From NCBI GenBank assembly GCA_902491765.1, contig CABUIY010000006.1:1-64000 (forward strand): a DNA stretch of 64,000 nucleotides, in the 5' to 3' direction. Shown here piece by piece: positions 57,227 through 64,000 of this stretch. A model generated the notes under the pieces. It was not told where the DNA came from. It saw only the letters and a list, made by a program, of their open reading frames with translations, and searched no databases. Both the position numbers and the translations under genes were made by a program. The first letter of the stretch is position 1. Each line of letters begins with the position of its first letter. This DNA is from an uncultured Collinsella sp. (GTDB lineage Bacteria; Actinomycetota; Coriobacteriia; Coriobacteriales; Coriobacteriaceae).

Positions 57227-59449
57227 CTACACGATTTGGTTCACGTGCGTCTCGTCGTCGAACTTGGCGGCGCCAGGCTCAACGTCCTGGGGAGCAGCGG
57301 CGTCCACCAGAGCCTGCTTGAGCTCGGTGTACTGACGCTCTACCTCGCCCTCTGCCCAAACCTGGTCGGCAATGGCGTCGACCTGGCAGGCGGAGAACTT
57401 GTCCTCGGGCGTATGCGAGACCGGGTCGACCTTGTGAATGGTCAGCTCGTTGCACTTGCCGATCCACCACTGGTAGGTCATGTAGACCGTGCCCTTATTG
57501 ATGCGATCGCTCACGTCGGCGCGGCTGTATACCTGGCCGCGGCGGCTATGAATCGAGACGATGTCGCCGTTCTTGATGCCGCGCGCCTGGGCGTCCGCGG
57601 GATTCATGCGGACAAAGCCGGGCTCGTCGGCGAGCAGCGCCAGCGTCTTGCAGTTGCCGGTCATCGAGCGGCAGCTGTAGTGACCGACCTCGCGGACGGT
57701 GCACAGAATGAGCGGGTACTCATCGTCGGGAAGCTCGGAGGGCGCCTCCCAGTCGTGCGCCATCAGGTTGGCGCGGCCGTCCTTGGTGGTGAACTTGCCA
57801 CCAGCGAACATGTCGGGCGTACCGTGGTCGTTCACATCGGTGCTCTTGACCGGCCACTGGGCGTAACCGCCCTCGGGAGCCATCTTCTCGTAGGTCGCGC
57901 CCACAAAGTTGGGGCACAGGCTAATGCACTCGTTCCAGATCTGCTCGGTGTTGTCGTAGTGCATGGGATAGCCCATACGCGTGGACAGGTCCGCGAAGAT
58001 CTCCCAGTCGTGGCGGCACTCGCCCTTGGGCGGAACAGCCGCGTCAAAGTGCTGGAAGCTACGGTCGGATGCGGTAAAGACACCCTCGTGCTCGCCCCAA
58101 GAGGTAGCGGGCAGGATGACGTCGGCGAGCATGGTCGTCTGCGTCATAAAGATGTCCTGGCAAATGAACAGATCCAGCTCGGAGAGCGTCTTGCGCATAC
58201 CGGCCGAATCGGGCTCGGTCTGCACCGGGTCCTCGCCGTAGTTGTAGAAGCAGTGCACCTTGCCCTCGTCGACCAGGTGGCCCAGGTCGGTGAGCTTATA
58301 GCCCTCCTCGAGCGGGAGCTTTTCCTCGGGCACGCCCCAAGCCTTTGCAAACTTGGCGCGCACGGCGGGGTCGGTGACTTTCTGGTAGCCAGGGTACAGG
58401 TTAGGCAGCATGCCCATATCGCAGGAGCCCTGGACGTTGTTCTGACCACGCACGGGCGCGAGGCCGGAATTGGGTTTGCCGATCTGGCCGGCAACGCAGG
58501 CGATGGAGGCGATGGTGTGCACCGTCTTCAGGTTCTGCTTCTGCTGGCATACGCCCATGCCCCAGCCAATGATGGCAGAGGGCTTCGCCGTGGCGTACAT
58601 CTCGGCAGCTTGGTGGATCAACGCGGGCTCGACACCCGTGATGTCCTGTACGGATTCGGGAGTGTAGTTCTTGATGGTCTCCCACCACTCGTCAAAGCCG
58701 TTCGTGTGCTCGGCGACGAAATCCTTGTCGTAGAGGCCATCGTTGACCAGACAGTTGGCAAAGGCGTTGAGGAACGCAACATTGCAGCCGTTCTTGATCG
58801 GAAGGTAGAGATCGGCGATACGCGCGGTTTCGATATGGCGCGGGTCGGCGACGATGATCTTGCAACCCTTTTCTTTGGCTCGCACGATACGCCTTGCGAC
58901 GATGGGGTGCGAATCGGCAGGGTTATAGCCGAAGAGGAAAATGCAGCCCGCATCCTCCATACCGGGGATGGAGCATGACATGCAACCTGAACCAACCGTG
59001 TCCATCAGACCGAGGACAGTAGGGCCGTGTCAAGTACGGGCGCAGTTGTCCACGCTGTGGGTGCCGATGCACGCACGCGTAAACTTCTGCATGACGTAGT
59101 TCGCCTCATTGCCGCCGCCTCGCGAAGAGCCGGTGGTCATGACAGCGTTAGGACCATATTCGTCAATTATGGCCTGCATCTTAGATGCGGTGAAATCCAG
59201 TGCCTCGTCCCAGCTTACGCGCTCAAGATCCGCGCCCTTAGTGCGGCGAATCATCGGGTGCAGTACGCGAGGAGTCAAGATCTTGGTGTCGTTGATGAAG
59301 TCGTAGCCGCTCATACCCTTAAGGCACAGCTCGCTCTGGTTGGTGATGCCGTTGAGCGGTTCGGTACCCACGACCTGGCCGTTTTGGACCAAGAGGTTAA
59401 ACTGGCAACCGGCGCCGCAGTACGGGCAAATCACTTTATGCTTCTCCAT
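57227..59449 (-). CDS. fdhF: Formate dehydrogenase H, selenocysteine-containing
   Basis: 740 residues when the in-frame TGA at 59030-59032 is read as selenocysteine. The N-terminal [4Fe-4S] motif CPYCGAGC ... LCLKG (Lys after the last Cys) is followed by NCART-Sec-HGPTVLGL, close to the E. coli CARVUHGPSVAGL segment. With MEKHKVICPY as start (AGGAGGG upstream) the Sec is residue 140, the number known for E. coli FdhF. Later come GWGMGVCQQKQNLKTVHTIA, the MGD-binding domains, and a C-terminal domain with EVGHYSCRSMTGNCKTLALL. It oxidises formate to CO2. A frame break here is not a defect. SECIS follows directly. Confidence 0.96.
59000..59032 (-). promoter_or_regulatory. SECIS element of fdhF
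   Basis: Directly after the TGA the minus strand can form a small hairpin GTCC-(loop with CGGTCT)-GGAC (59017-59000) about a dozen bases behind the stop. E. coli fdhF has a SECIS with GGTCT at the tip in the same place, read by SelB. Structure and position are therefore as expected, and selB and tRNA-Sec are in the same cluster. Confidence 0.85.
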
Positions 59450-59523
59450 GACACCCTCCTTCCTTTCTCTGCTACCGAATACTCGGTACTTATTTGACAA
59501 TCATTGGGCCTGTCGCCCGACGC

Positions 59524-60042
59524 TTACGCCTCGTTTTCGATGGTGGCGCGGGCACGCTCGGCAGTCAGTTCTGCCAGACGCTCCTCGTCTACCAGGGTGA
59601 GGCCCTTGGTCGGGCACGCCTCGGCACACGCCGGACCGCCGGGACGGTCCACGCACAGGTCGCACTTGAGCACGAAGCTCTTAGTCTGCGAACCCACGCG
59701 AACGTCACCCATCAAGACGGGGACCTGCGTGGTCGCCACGCTCACGGCGCCAAAGGGGCATGCCATGACGCAGCTCTTGCAGCCGATGCAGTTGTCCTCG
59801 TTGACGCCGATACGATGGTTCTTTGGATCAAAGAACAAGGCGCCCGTAGGACAGGCCTTCGCGCACGGAGCATCCTCGCAGTGGTGACATGCCACCGGCG
59901 CGGAGATCTCGTAGGTGCGCGTTACGCGCAAGCGAGGTGCGGCGATGTTGCCGGGAATATCGTGTGCCTCGATGCACGCCGCCATACAGGTTTGGCACCC
60001 AATGCAGCGTGAAGAATCAGCCACGACTCGTTTATTGCCCAT
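59524..60042 (-). CDS. hydN: HydN-like four-cluster ferredoxin
   Basis: About 172 residues from MGNKRVVADSSRCIGCQTC. Four cysteine sets: CIGCQTCMAACIEAH, CHHCEDAPCAKACP, CIGCKSCVMACP, and CDLCVDRPGGPACAEACP. It is of the HydN/HycB type and should help connect FdhF to the hydrogenase. It is the first gene of the long minus-strand operon. The ATG at 60042 has AGGAGGGAG upstream. The in-frame extension to 60150 is not conserved-looking. Confidence 0.9.
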   Translation of the reverse strand: MGNKRVVADSSRCIGCQTCMAACIEAHDIPGNIAAPRLRVTRTYEISAPVACHHCEDAPCAKACPTGALFFDPKNHRIGVNEDNCIGCKSCVMACPFGAVSVATTQVPVLMGDVRVGSQTKSFVLKCDLCVDRPGGPACAEACPTKGLTLVDEERLAELTAERARATIENEA

Positions 60043-60220
60043 GTTGTTCACTCCCTCCTGAATCCCATGCCGGAGAGACCCTGCCGACGTTGCCCCGGAC
60101 CGCCCGTGGTCCGGCATCGGCGTATCGAGCGCATGCGGCGAAACAGGCACTTCGATAGAATTCCTCCAACGATATACAGGTTAAATATACGCAGTTGCAG
60201 GGGGCAAACTTGAGCATAGG

Positions 60221-60348
60221 CCCTGCAATACGGGTGTATTGCAGGGGTTTTGGCAGGTTGGAACTATTCTCGGATAGCTATAAAGGTGAGTGTATTACAT
60301 GCGTAAATCCAGGGGAGATTTCACGCTCGTTTATAAAGGATGTAATAC
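60221..60348. promoter_or_regulatory. Control region of the formate hydrogenlyase operon with four GTATTRCA boxes
   Basis: CCCTGCAATAC-GGGT-GTATTGCAGGG (60221-60246) is a perfect eleven-base palindrome, and a second pair, GTATTACA (60292) and TGTAATAC (60341), faces inward about 40 bases apart. All four contain the octamer GTATTRCA. The 430-base gap between hydN and the relB-like gene is AT-rich and also has TATA-rich stretches. It is the likely promoter and operator region for the hyf operon. The repeated CGCTC(A/G)TT words (60334, 60366, 60450) are further candidates. Confidence 0.6.
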
Positions 60349-60404
60349 GTTTGATATATATTCCGCGCTCATTAACTTGAGTGCAATAAAGCAGTGGTTA
60401 TAAG

Positions 60405-60424
60405 ATTGGCTATTATTAGCCGAT
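60405..60424 (+). promoter_or_regulatory. Putative operator of the toxin-antitoxin operon
   Basis: ATTGGCTA-TTAT-TAGCCGAT is a nearly perfect 20-base palindrome, about 50 bases before the antitoxin start. Antitoxins of the RelB type usually repress their own promoter at such palindromes. Confidence 0.5.
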
Positions 60425-60471
60425 GTTGTATTTGACTATTCAAATTGCACGCTCATTAAGGGAGGCCAGTG

Positions 60472-60795
60472 ATGTCATCGACTCAAAAACGAGCCATCCT
60501 GCAGGTGCGCATTCGCGAGGAAGACAAGCAGCATGCCGAACGTCTCTACGACGCCATGGGCACATCGCTCGCCGAGGCTGTCCGTCTATTTGTCGCGCAG
60601 AGTATTTTGATGCGCAAGCTCCCCTTTCAGCCGGTCGCCGTGCGCTCCAAGGACGGCACGGCCGCCTATGGACTGCTCAAAGCATATGGGGACCCCAATC
60701 GCCGCTCCGAGGAGCGCAATGCCTGGATTGAATACCTAGCCACAGAAAGCGACGAGTCGGTTTTGGGTCCCGAGGAAGTAGATATCCATGAGTAG
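60472..60795 (+). CDS. RelB/DinJ-type antitoxin
   Basis: 107 residues. The N-terminal ribbon-helix-helix (RAILQVRIREEDKQHAERLY and DAMGTSLAEAVRLFVAQSI) has the RelB/DinJ pattern. The C-terminal acidic, flexible half probably wraps the toxin. GGGAGG lies six bases before ATG 60472. A GTG at 60469 is the alternative. The next gene overlaps by eight bases, the common antitoxin-toxin arrangement. It pairs here with a PIN-domain protein and not with RelE/YafQ, which is unusual. Confidence 0.85.
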   Translation: MSSTQKRAILQVRIREEDKQHAERLYDAMGTSLAEAVRLFVAQSILMRKLPFQPVAVRSKDGTAAYGLLKAYGDPNRRSEERNAWIEYLATESDESVLGPEEVDIHE

Positions 60796-61243
60796 CACTA
60801 TCATCGACGAGACCGTCATCCTGCGCTACCTGCTTGACGACGACGAGGTCCTGTCACCGCGCGCCGCCAAGGTCATCGCCACGCGCACCGCACGTGTCTA
60901 CCCCGAAATCATCACGCGCGTCGTGGTCACGCTGCGCGACGTCTATAAGGTTCCCCGCGTTGAAATTGCTGCGGCCATGAAAAGGCTGCTCGATGACGTC
61001 ATGGTCGACGAGCCCACCGTTGTCGCCCTTGCCGTCAAACTCTTCGGCAAGACCCATATGGACTTTACCGACTGCCTCCTCGCAGCCCGAACCGCCATCT
61101 ACAACGATGATGTCGTGAGCTTTGGCAAGCCCATCATCCAAGGCATGATCGATTACCGCCGTAAACGCCAAACCGCAGCCGAAGCCCGCAACCGCAGCAC
61201 CGACTCCACCATCGACAAGCTCCGCCACCAATCCCGCCACTAA
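60788..61243 (+). CDS. PIN-domain putative toxin (RNase)
   Basis: 151 residues. The PIN core is visible: IIDETVILRYLLDDDEVLSP (first acidic residue and hydrophobic run), YPEIITRVVVTLRDVYKV, and MDFTDCLLAART with the late aspartates. PIN toxins are metal-dependent RNases. The C-terminal forty residues are basic (YRRKRQTAAEARNR). The start overlaps the antitoxin. The N-terminal DxN motif is DET here, so the first metal ligand is kept but the neighbour is changed. Confidence 0.8.
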   Translation: MSSTIIDETVILRYLLDDDEVLSPRAAKVIATRTARVYPEIITRVVVTLRDVYKVPRVEIAAAMKRLLDDVMVDEPTVVALAVKLFGKTHMDFTDCLLAARTAIYNDDVVSFGKPIIQGMIDYRRKRQTAAEARNRSTDSTIDKLRHQSRH

Positions 61244-61288
61244 CCGACAGGCAACGGCATCGCCCGCCCCTCAGCCCCATCCCCTCCT

Positions 61289-61357
61289 AAGTTGCGGTGA
61301 AATAGTTCCTGGATTTAGGCTTATTCGAGCTTTTCAGGAACTATTTCACCGCAACTT
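61289..61357 (+). repeat. 70-bp palindromic element, copy 5
   Basis: Outer arms AAGTTGCGGTGAAATAG and CTATTTCACCGCAACTT pair perfectly, with inner arms TTCCTG/CAGGAA and a 23-base loop. It lies after the PIN gene, with CCCCTCCT just upstream as in copy 6. Confidence 0.87.
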
Positions 61358-61541
61358 TCTGTAAGGGTGGTTTTTAGTGCCGCCGAGGGGCACTAATCAA
61401 CCGTTTGCCGATATGTTTGGCTCTGACTCATGGCTCTGACCTGCCCCGTCAAGCTTTTGGTCAGTTCATGGCAAGGTCTGGCGGACCAAATATGGGATAG
61501 CGTAGTGTCATTCACTCCCCCTCGAGACCATGGGGTCGAAA

Positions 61542-62537
61542 ATGAGTCATGATAAACGCTGTTCCAAACCGCAAATAGAGCTGTTCTTCCAGTTATTCGA
61601 GGCTCATCATGGCGGACACCTGTTTGTAGCTACCAAAAAATGGGATGAACGCCGTGCCTACGCGCTCATGCAAAAAGAGATGATTATTCGACTCTACAAC
61701 CATGTCTACGCTGACCCCGCGTATTGGAATGACCTCGGCGTCGAAGATCGCATCTTTCAATTGGCATCCGCTATTGCGGTCGTTGAACCGGATGCCGTGT
61801 TTTGTGGAGCAACGGCGGCTCTGCTCTATGGCATCGGTTCTGCATATTCGCTTCTCGACAAGGTGCAAGTGCTGCTGCCGCGTTCCACCAGACGCGATAT
61901 GTACGAATTCGTTGAATACCGACGCTGGCGGCCGGGCGACGTATGGCAGCTCGGCCCGTTTACGTTAACGGATCCATATCGCACGGTGGTCGACATCGCT
62001 CGAACGAGCGCTTTTCGATATGCACTAGGCTATGTCGACGGGTTGGCTCGTGAGTACGGTGTCGAGCGTGAAGAATTGCGTGCATATGCACAAGCGAACT
62101 GCCGCGGACTGCACGGCATTGCGCGCGCATTTGACGTTTTTGAACACATGGATGGCAGATCGGATAACGGTGGAGAATCCGAGGCACGGGCGGCAATGAT
62201 TCTGGCGGGAGTTGCCGCTCCCGAACTTCAGGTTGAAATCACTCGACCGGGAAACGCCGGCTATTATTTGGCAGATTACGGCTGGCAGATGCCAGACGGC
62301 TCTTGGATGCTGGCTGAGCTGCATGGACTAGGCAAGTTTGAGGACGATGCCCAAAATAATCCGGAACATACTGCGGCAAAAACCTATCGAGCTGCCCTCA
62401 TGCGCGACGCGAACCTGCGTGCCATGGGCCACAACGTCATTCATTTCAAGCTCTCAGACACCCTCGATGTCAAAGCGTTCGGCTCCATGATGCGCGGCTA
62501 CGGTATACCAACCACAAAACCCTACACAGACTCCTGA
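61542..62537 (+). CDS. Protein with AbiEi-like N-terminus and a C-terminal endonuclease-like fold
   Basis: About 331 residues from MSHDKRCSKP. The first half resembles the AbiEi antitoxin winged helix and middle domain (GATAALLYGIGS; LLPRSTRRDMYEFVEYRRWR; LTDPYRTVVDIARTSAFRYA). The second half ends with ADYGWQMPDGSWMLAELHGL and then KTYRAALMRDANLRAMGHNV, the Vsr/DUF559-type PD-(D/E)xK pattern (D...ExHGxxK). Such proteins are frequent single genes in Actinobacteria with no proven function. No partner toxin gene is next to it. The upstream ATG at 61530 is possible. Confidence 0.7.
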   Translation: MSHDKRCSKPQIELFFQLFEAHHGGHLFVATKKWDERRAYALMQKEMIIRLYNHVYADPAYWNDLGVEDRIFQLASAIAVVEPDAVFCGATAALLYGIGSAYSLLDKVQVLLPRSTRRDMYEFVEYRRWRPGDVWQLGPFTLTDPYRTVVDIARTSAFRYALGYVDGLAREYGVEREELRAYAQANCRGLHGIARAFDVFEHMDGRSDNGGESEARAAMILAGVAAPELQVEITRPGNAGYYLADYGWQMPDGSWMLAELHGLGKFEDDAQNNPEHTAAKTYRAALMRDANLRAMGHNVIHFKLSDTLDVKAFGSMMRGYGIPTTKPYTDS

Positions 62538-62599
62538 CCGGCTGCCCTCATCTTCTCGACAACAGAACCCATCATCGACCCAGCCCGCTCGGCCTCAAT

Positions 62600-62668
62600 A
62601 AGTTGCGGTGAAATAGTTCCTGGATAACAGCTATTGCGGCTAATCCAGGAACTATTTCACCGCAACTT
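62600..62668 (-). repeat. 70-bp palindromic element, copy 6
   Basis: Outer arms AAGTTGCGGTGAAATAG and CTATTTCACCGCAACTT, inner arms TTCCTGGAT/ATCCAGGAA, loop of 17 bases. The conserved CCCCTCCTAAG flank lies on the right side, so the copy is in minus orientation. It lies between the endonuclease-like gene and the tRNA genes. Confidence 0.87.
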
Positions 62669-62700
62669 AGGAGGGGATGTGGGGTCCCGGCATATATATG

Positions 62701-62737
62701 AAAATGGCTCTGGTCCTAAAAAGGAATCAGAGCCATT
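62701..62737 (-). terminator. Terminator of the tRNA-Pro/tRNA-Gly transcript
   Basis: AATGGCTCTG and CAGAGCCATT form a ten-base-pair stem with a loop of about 15 bases. On the minus strand TTTC follows. It lies 11 bases behind tRNA-Gly. Confidence 0.8.
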
Positions 62738-62748
62738 CATCTATCCTA

Positions 62749-62822
62749 TGGAGCGGGCGACGGGAATCGAACCCGCGTCATCAGCTTGGAAGGCTGGGGT
62801 TCTACCATTGAACTACGCCCGC
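62749..62822 (-). tRNA. tRNA-Gly (anticodon TCC)
   Basis: The minus strand gives GCGGGCG/CGCCCGC acceptor arms, T discriminator and encoded CCA. The anticodon loop CTTCCAA carries TCC. The D arm GTTCAATGGTAGAAC and T arm GCGGGTTCGATTCCCGT fit glycine. Confidence 0.95.
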
Positions 62823-62828
62823 AAGATA

Positions 62829-62905
62829 TGGTCGGGACGACAGGATTTGAACCTGCGACATCCTGCTCCCAAAGCAGGCGCGCTACCAAACTGCGCCACG
62901 TCCCG
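62829..62905 (-). tRNA. tRNA-Pro (anticodon TGG)
   Basis: The minus strand gives CGGGACG/CGTCCCG acceptor arms, A discriminator and encoded CCA. The anticodon arm CCTGC-TTTGGGA-GCAGG holds TGG. The T arm CAGGTTCAAATCCTG is complete. It is read first, then tRNA-Gly, from one promoter. Confidence 0.96.
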
Positions 62906-62956
62906 AAGGTGTTGAGCAGCTAAGGTCTAAACCTTGCGTGTCCCAAAGCGAAGGAA

Positions 62957-62985
62957 ATTATAGGGGAGACTCCCCGCCTGTGCAA
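62957..62985 (-). promoter_or_regulatory. Promoter of the tRNA-Pro/tRNA-Gly pair
   Basis: TTGCAC (62980-62985) and TATAAT (62957-62962) are exactly 17 bases apart on the minus strand, about 50 bases before tRNA-Pro. The GC-rich spacer (GGGGAGTCTCCCC) is a small palindrome and may respond to the stringent response. Confidence 0.8.
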
Positions 62986-62996
62986 GCATTGATGCC

Positions 62997-64000
62997 TTAG
63001 CTCCTCGAATGTGCAACAAAACGACTATGGAGCAGACCGATCACAAAGGCAACCACGGCAACCGGCGCCCACGCGGCACCGATATCCGCCAGAGGCAGTG
63101 CATCGAACGGCAGCCACGCACCAGTAAAGAACGCGTCGCGGACCGAGGTGATCACGCTCTGCACCGCGACCACGCCGCCGACCCAAACCCAAACCTGCGG
63201 ATGCGCGTCGCAAAAGCCGTGCACCAGGCCCATAAGCACCAGCACAATGGCAACGGGATACAAAGCGTTGAGCATGGGCACCGAGAACATAAGGATCACG
63301 TCGAGACCCACGTTGGAGAGCACGCACGAAAACGCCGCGAACACAAAGGCGAGAATCGCAAAGGGACGGCGCACAGCCTCCTCGGAAGTCTCCGCTCCCC
63401 CTTCGACCACATACGTCTCGCAGAAGTAACGCGAGCAGCAGCTAATAAGACCGATGCACACGTTCATGCAGGCGAGGAAAAAGATCGCAAAGACCACGAC
63501 CGTGCCGACAAGACCAAAGTGCATGGAGGCCGAACGCGCAAGGATCGCGGCGCCGTTGGTGGCGTCGGGCATAACCGTGCCGAGCTGCATACCGGCAAGC
63601 GCCAGGCCGCAGTAGATGATGGCCATGAGCACGCCGGCGATCACACCCGAACGCGAGATCTCGAAGGCCACGCGCTTATCGTCGGTAACGCCGAGCTCAT
63701 GGATGGTCTCGGCGATGATGATGCCAAAGGCGAGCGACGCAAGCAGGTCCATAGTCTGGTAGCCGGTCAAAAAGCCCTGCACGGCAGCGCCGGCATTGTA
63801 GGGAGCCTGCGGCGCGGTAGCGGGACCCAACGGCGAGACCACGGCGGCACCCACGACCAGCACGATGAGCGCAATGAGCGCGGGGCCCGTAATGCGGCCG
63901 AGCACGCGCGTGATGACGCCCGGACGCAGCGTGAGCGCAAACGCGACGACAAAGAAGCCAACGGCAAACACCAGGCGAGCCGTACCAAGCGAGACGCCCT
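62997..64000 (-). CDS. brnQ: Branched-chain amino acid transporter BrnQ (partial, N-terminus beyond the right edge)
   Basis: The open frame runs from the right edge to a stop at 62997, about 334 residues. Membrane segments follow one another: VGFFVVAFALTLRPGVITRV, TGPALIALIVLVVGAAVVSP, FLTGYQTMDLLASLAFGIII, and AIFFLACMNVCIGLISCCSR, the LIVCS/BrnQ signature with the GYQTMDLLA motif. BrnQ brings in leucine, isoleucine and valine with sodium. A complete BrnQ is about 430 residues, so about 100 are missing. The GTG at 63971 is not the real start because the frame continues to the edge. Confidence 0.9.
   Translation of the reverse strand, partial: GVSLGTARLVFAVGFFVVAFALTLRPGVITRVLGRITGPALIALIVLVVGAAVVSPLGPATAPQAPYNAGAAVQGFLTGYQTMDLLASLAFGIIIAETIHELGVTDDKRVAFEISRSGVIAGVLMAIIYCGLALAGMQLGTVMPDATNGAAILARSASMHFGLVGTVVVFAIFFLACMNVCIGLISCCSRYFCETYVVEGGAETSEEAVRRPFAILAFVFAAFSCVLSNVGLDVILMFSVPMLNALYPVAIVLVLMGLVHGFCDAHPQVWVWVGGVVAVQSVITSVRDAFFTGAWLPFDALPLADIGAAWAPVAVVAFVIGLLHSRFVAHSRS

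Noticed and set aside
59005..59033. Apparent nonsense mutation in fdhF
   Set aside because: The TGA stands exactly at the Sec position, is followed by a SECIS-like hairpin, and selA, selB and tRNA-Sec are present, so it is a sense codon.

Overview
The window looks like the chromosome of a high-GC, anaerobic gut actinobacterium of the class Coriobacteriia, most like Collinsella. I infer this from codon use, from a complete Hyf-type formate hydrogenlyase with selenocysteine machinery, and from typical Coriobacteriia neighbours (glycerol-3-phosphate-dehydrogenase-like trio with DUF1667, NADP-type glutamate dehydrogenase, TGS-less ThrRS). No 16S rRNA is present, so the species is not fixed. Most genes lie on the minus strand.

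Layout. (1) 1-10.9 kb, minus strand: a surface-polysaccharide operon led by a specialised NusG/LoaP-type antiterminator, then an initiating sugar transferase, glycosyltransferases, a pyruvyltransferase next to an F420H2-dehydrogenase-beta-like iron-sulfur protein, a Wzy-like polymerase, a Wzx-like flippase and rfbA (cut by the left edge). The wzx-wzy-GT2 block is much more AT-rich than its surroundings. (2) 10.9-13.4 kb: thrS and a membrane zinc-ribbon protein. (3) 13.5-18.0 kb: a decayed integrative element flanked by 99-bp direct repeats, holding a broken tyrosine recombinase, an unknown protein, a RhuM-family protein and a divergent pair of HTH regulators, one frameshifted. (4) 18.1-24.6 kb: a FAD oxidoreductase trio, an M24 peptidase and folC. 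(5) 24.8-31.5 kb: valS, clpX, clpP, tig and tRNA-Leu. (6) 31.9-37.3 kb: a two-gene molybdenum hydroxylase and gdhA. (7) 37.5-60.1 kb, minus strand: hydN, fdhF (in-frame UGA = selenocysteine), hyfABCDEFGHIJ, hycI, focA, an orphan molybdopterin oxidoreductase, selA, selB, tRNA-Sec, mobA and a DUF3343 Se/S-carrier-like gene. (8) 60.4-64 kb: a RelB-type antitoxin with a PIN toxin, an AbiEi/endonuclease-like protein, tRNA-Gly, tRNA-Pro and brnQ (cut by the right edge).

How the genes work together. FocA moves formate, selenocysteine-containing FdhF oxidises it, HydN/HyfA and HyfH pass electrons to the [NiFe] HyfG-HyfI hydrogenase, and HyfB, C, D, E and F form the membrane arm. HyfJ (HycH) and HycI mature the large subunit. 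SelA, SelB and tRNA-Sec supply the selenocysteine FdhF needs, and MobA makes its bis-MGD cofactor. Making the enzyme, its cofactor and its special amino acid is therefore encoded almost in one block.

The most unusual feature is in the intergenic DNA. Several families of palindromic elements occur: six copies of a ~70-bp hairpin, two copies of a ~165-bp element and two copies of a ~105-115-bp element. In the two larger families the copies share a core while the long arms differ completely between copies, yet each pair of arms remains complementary. In the 70-bp family the outer arm is shared and the inner arm varies with compensation. This points to a selected structure or an arm-replacing copying mechanism and is the main candidate here for something undescribed.
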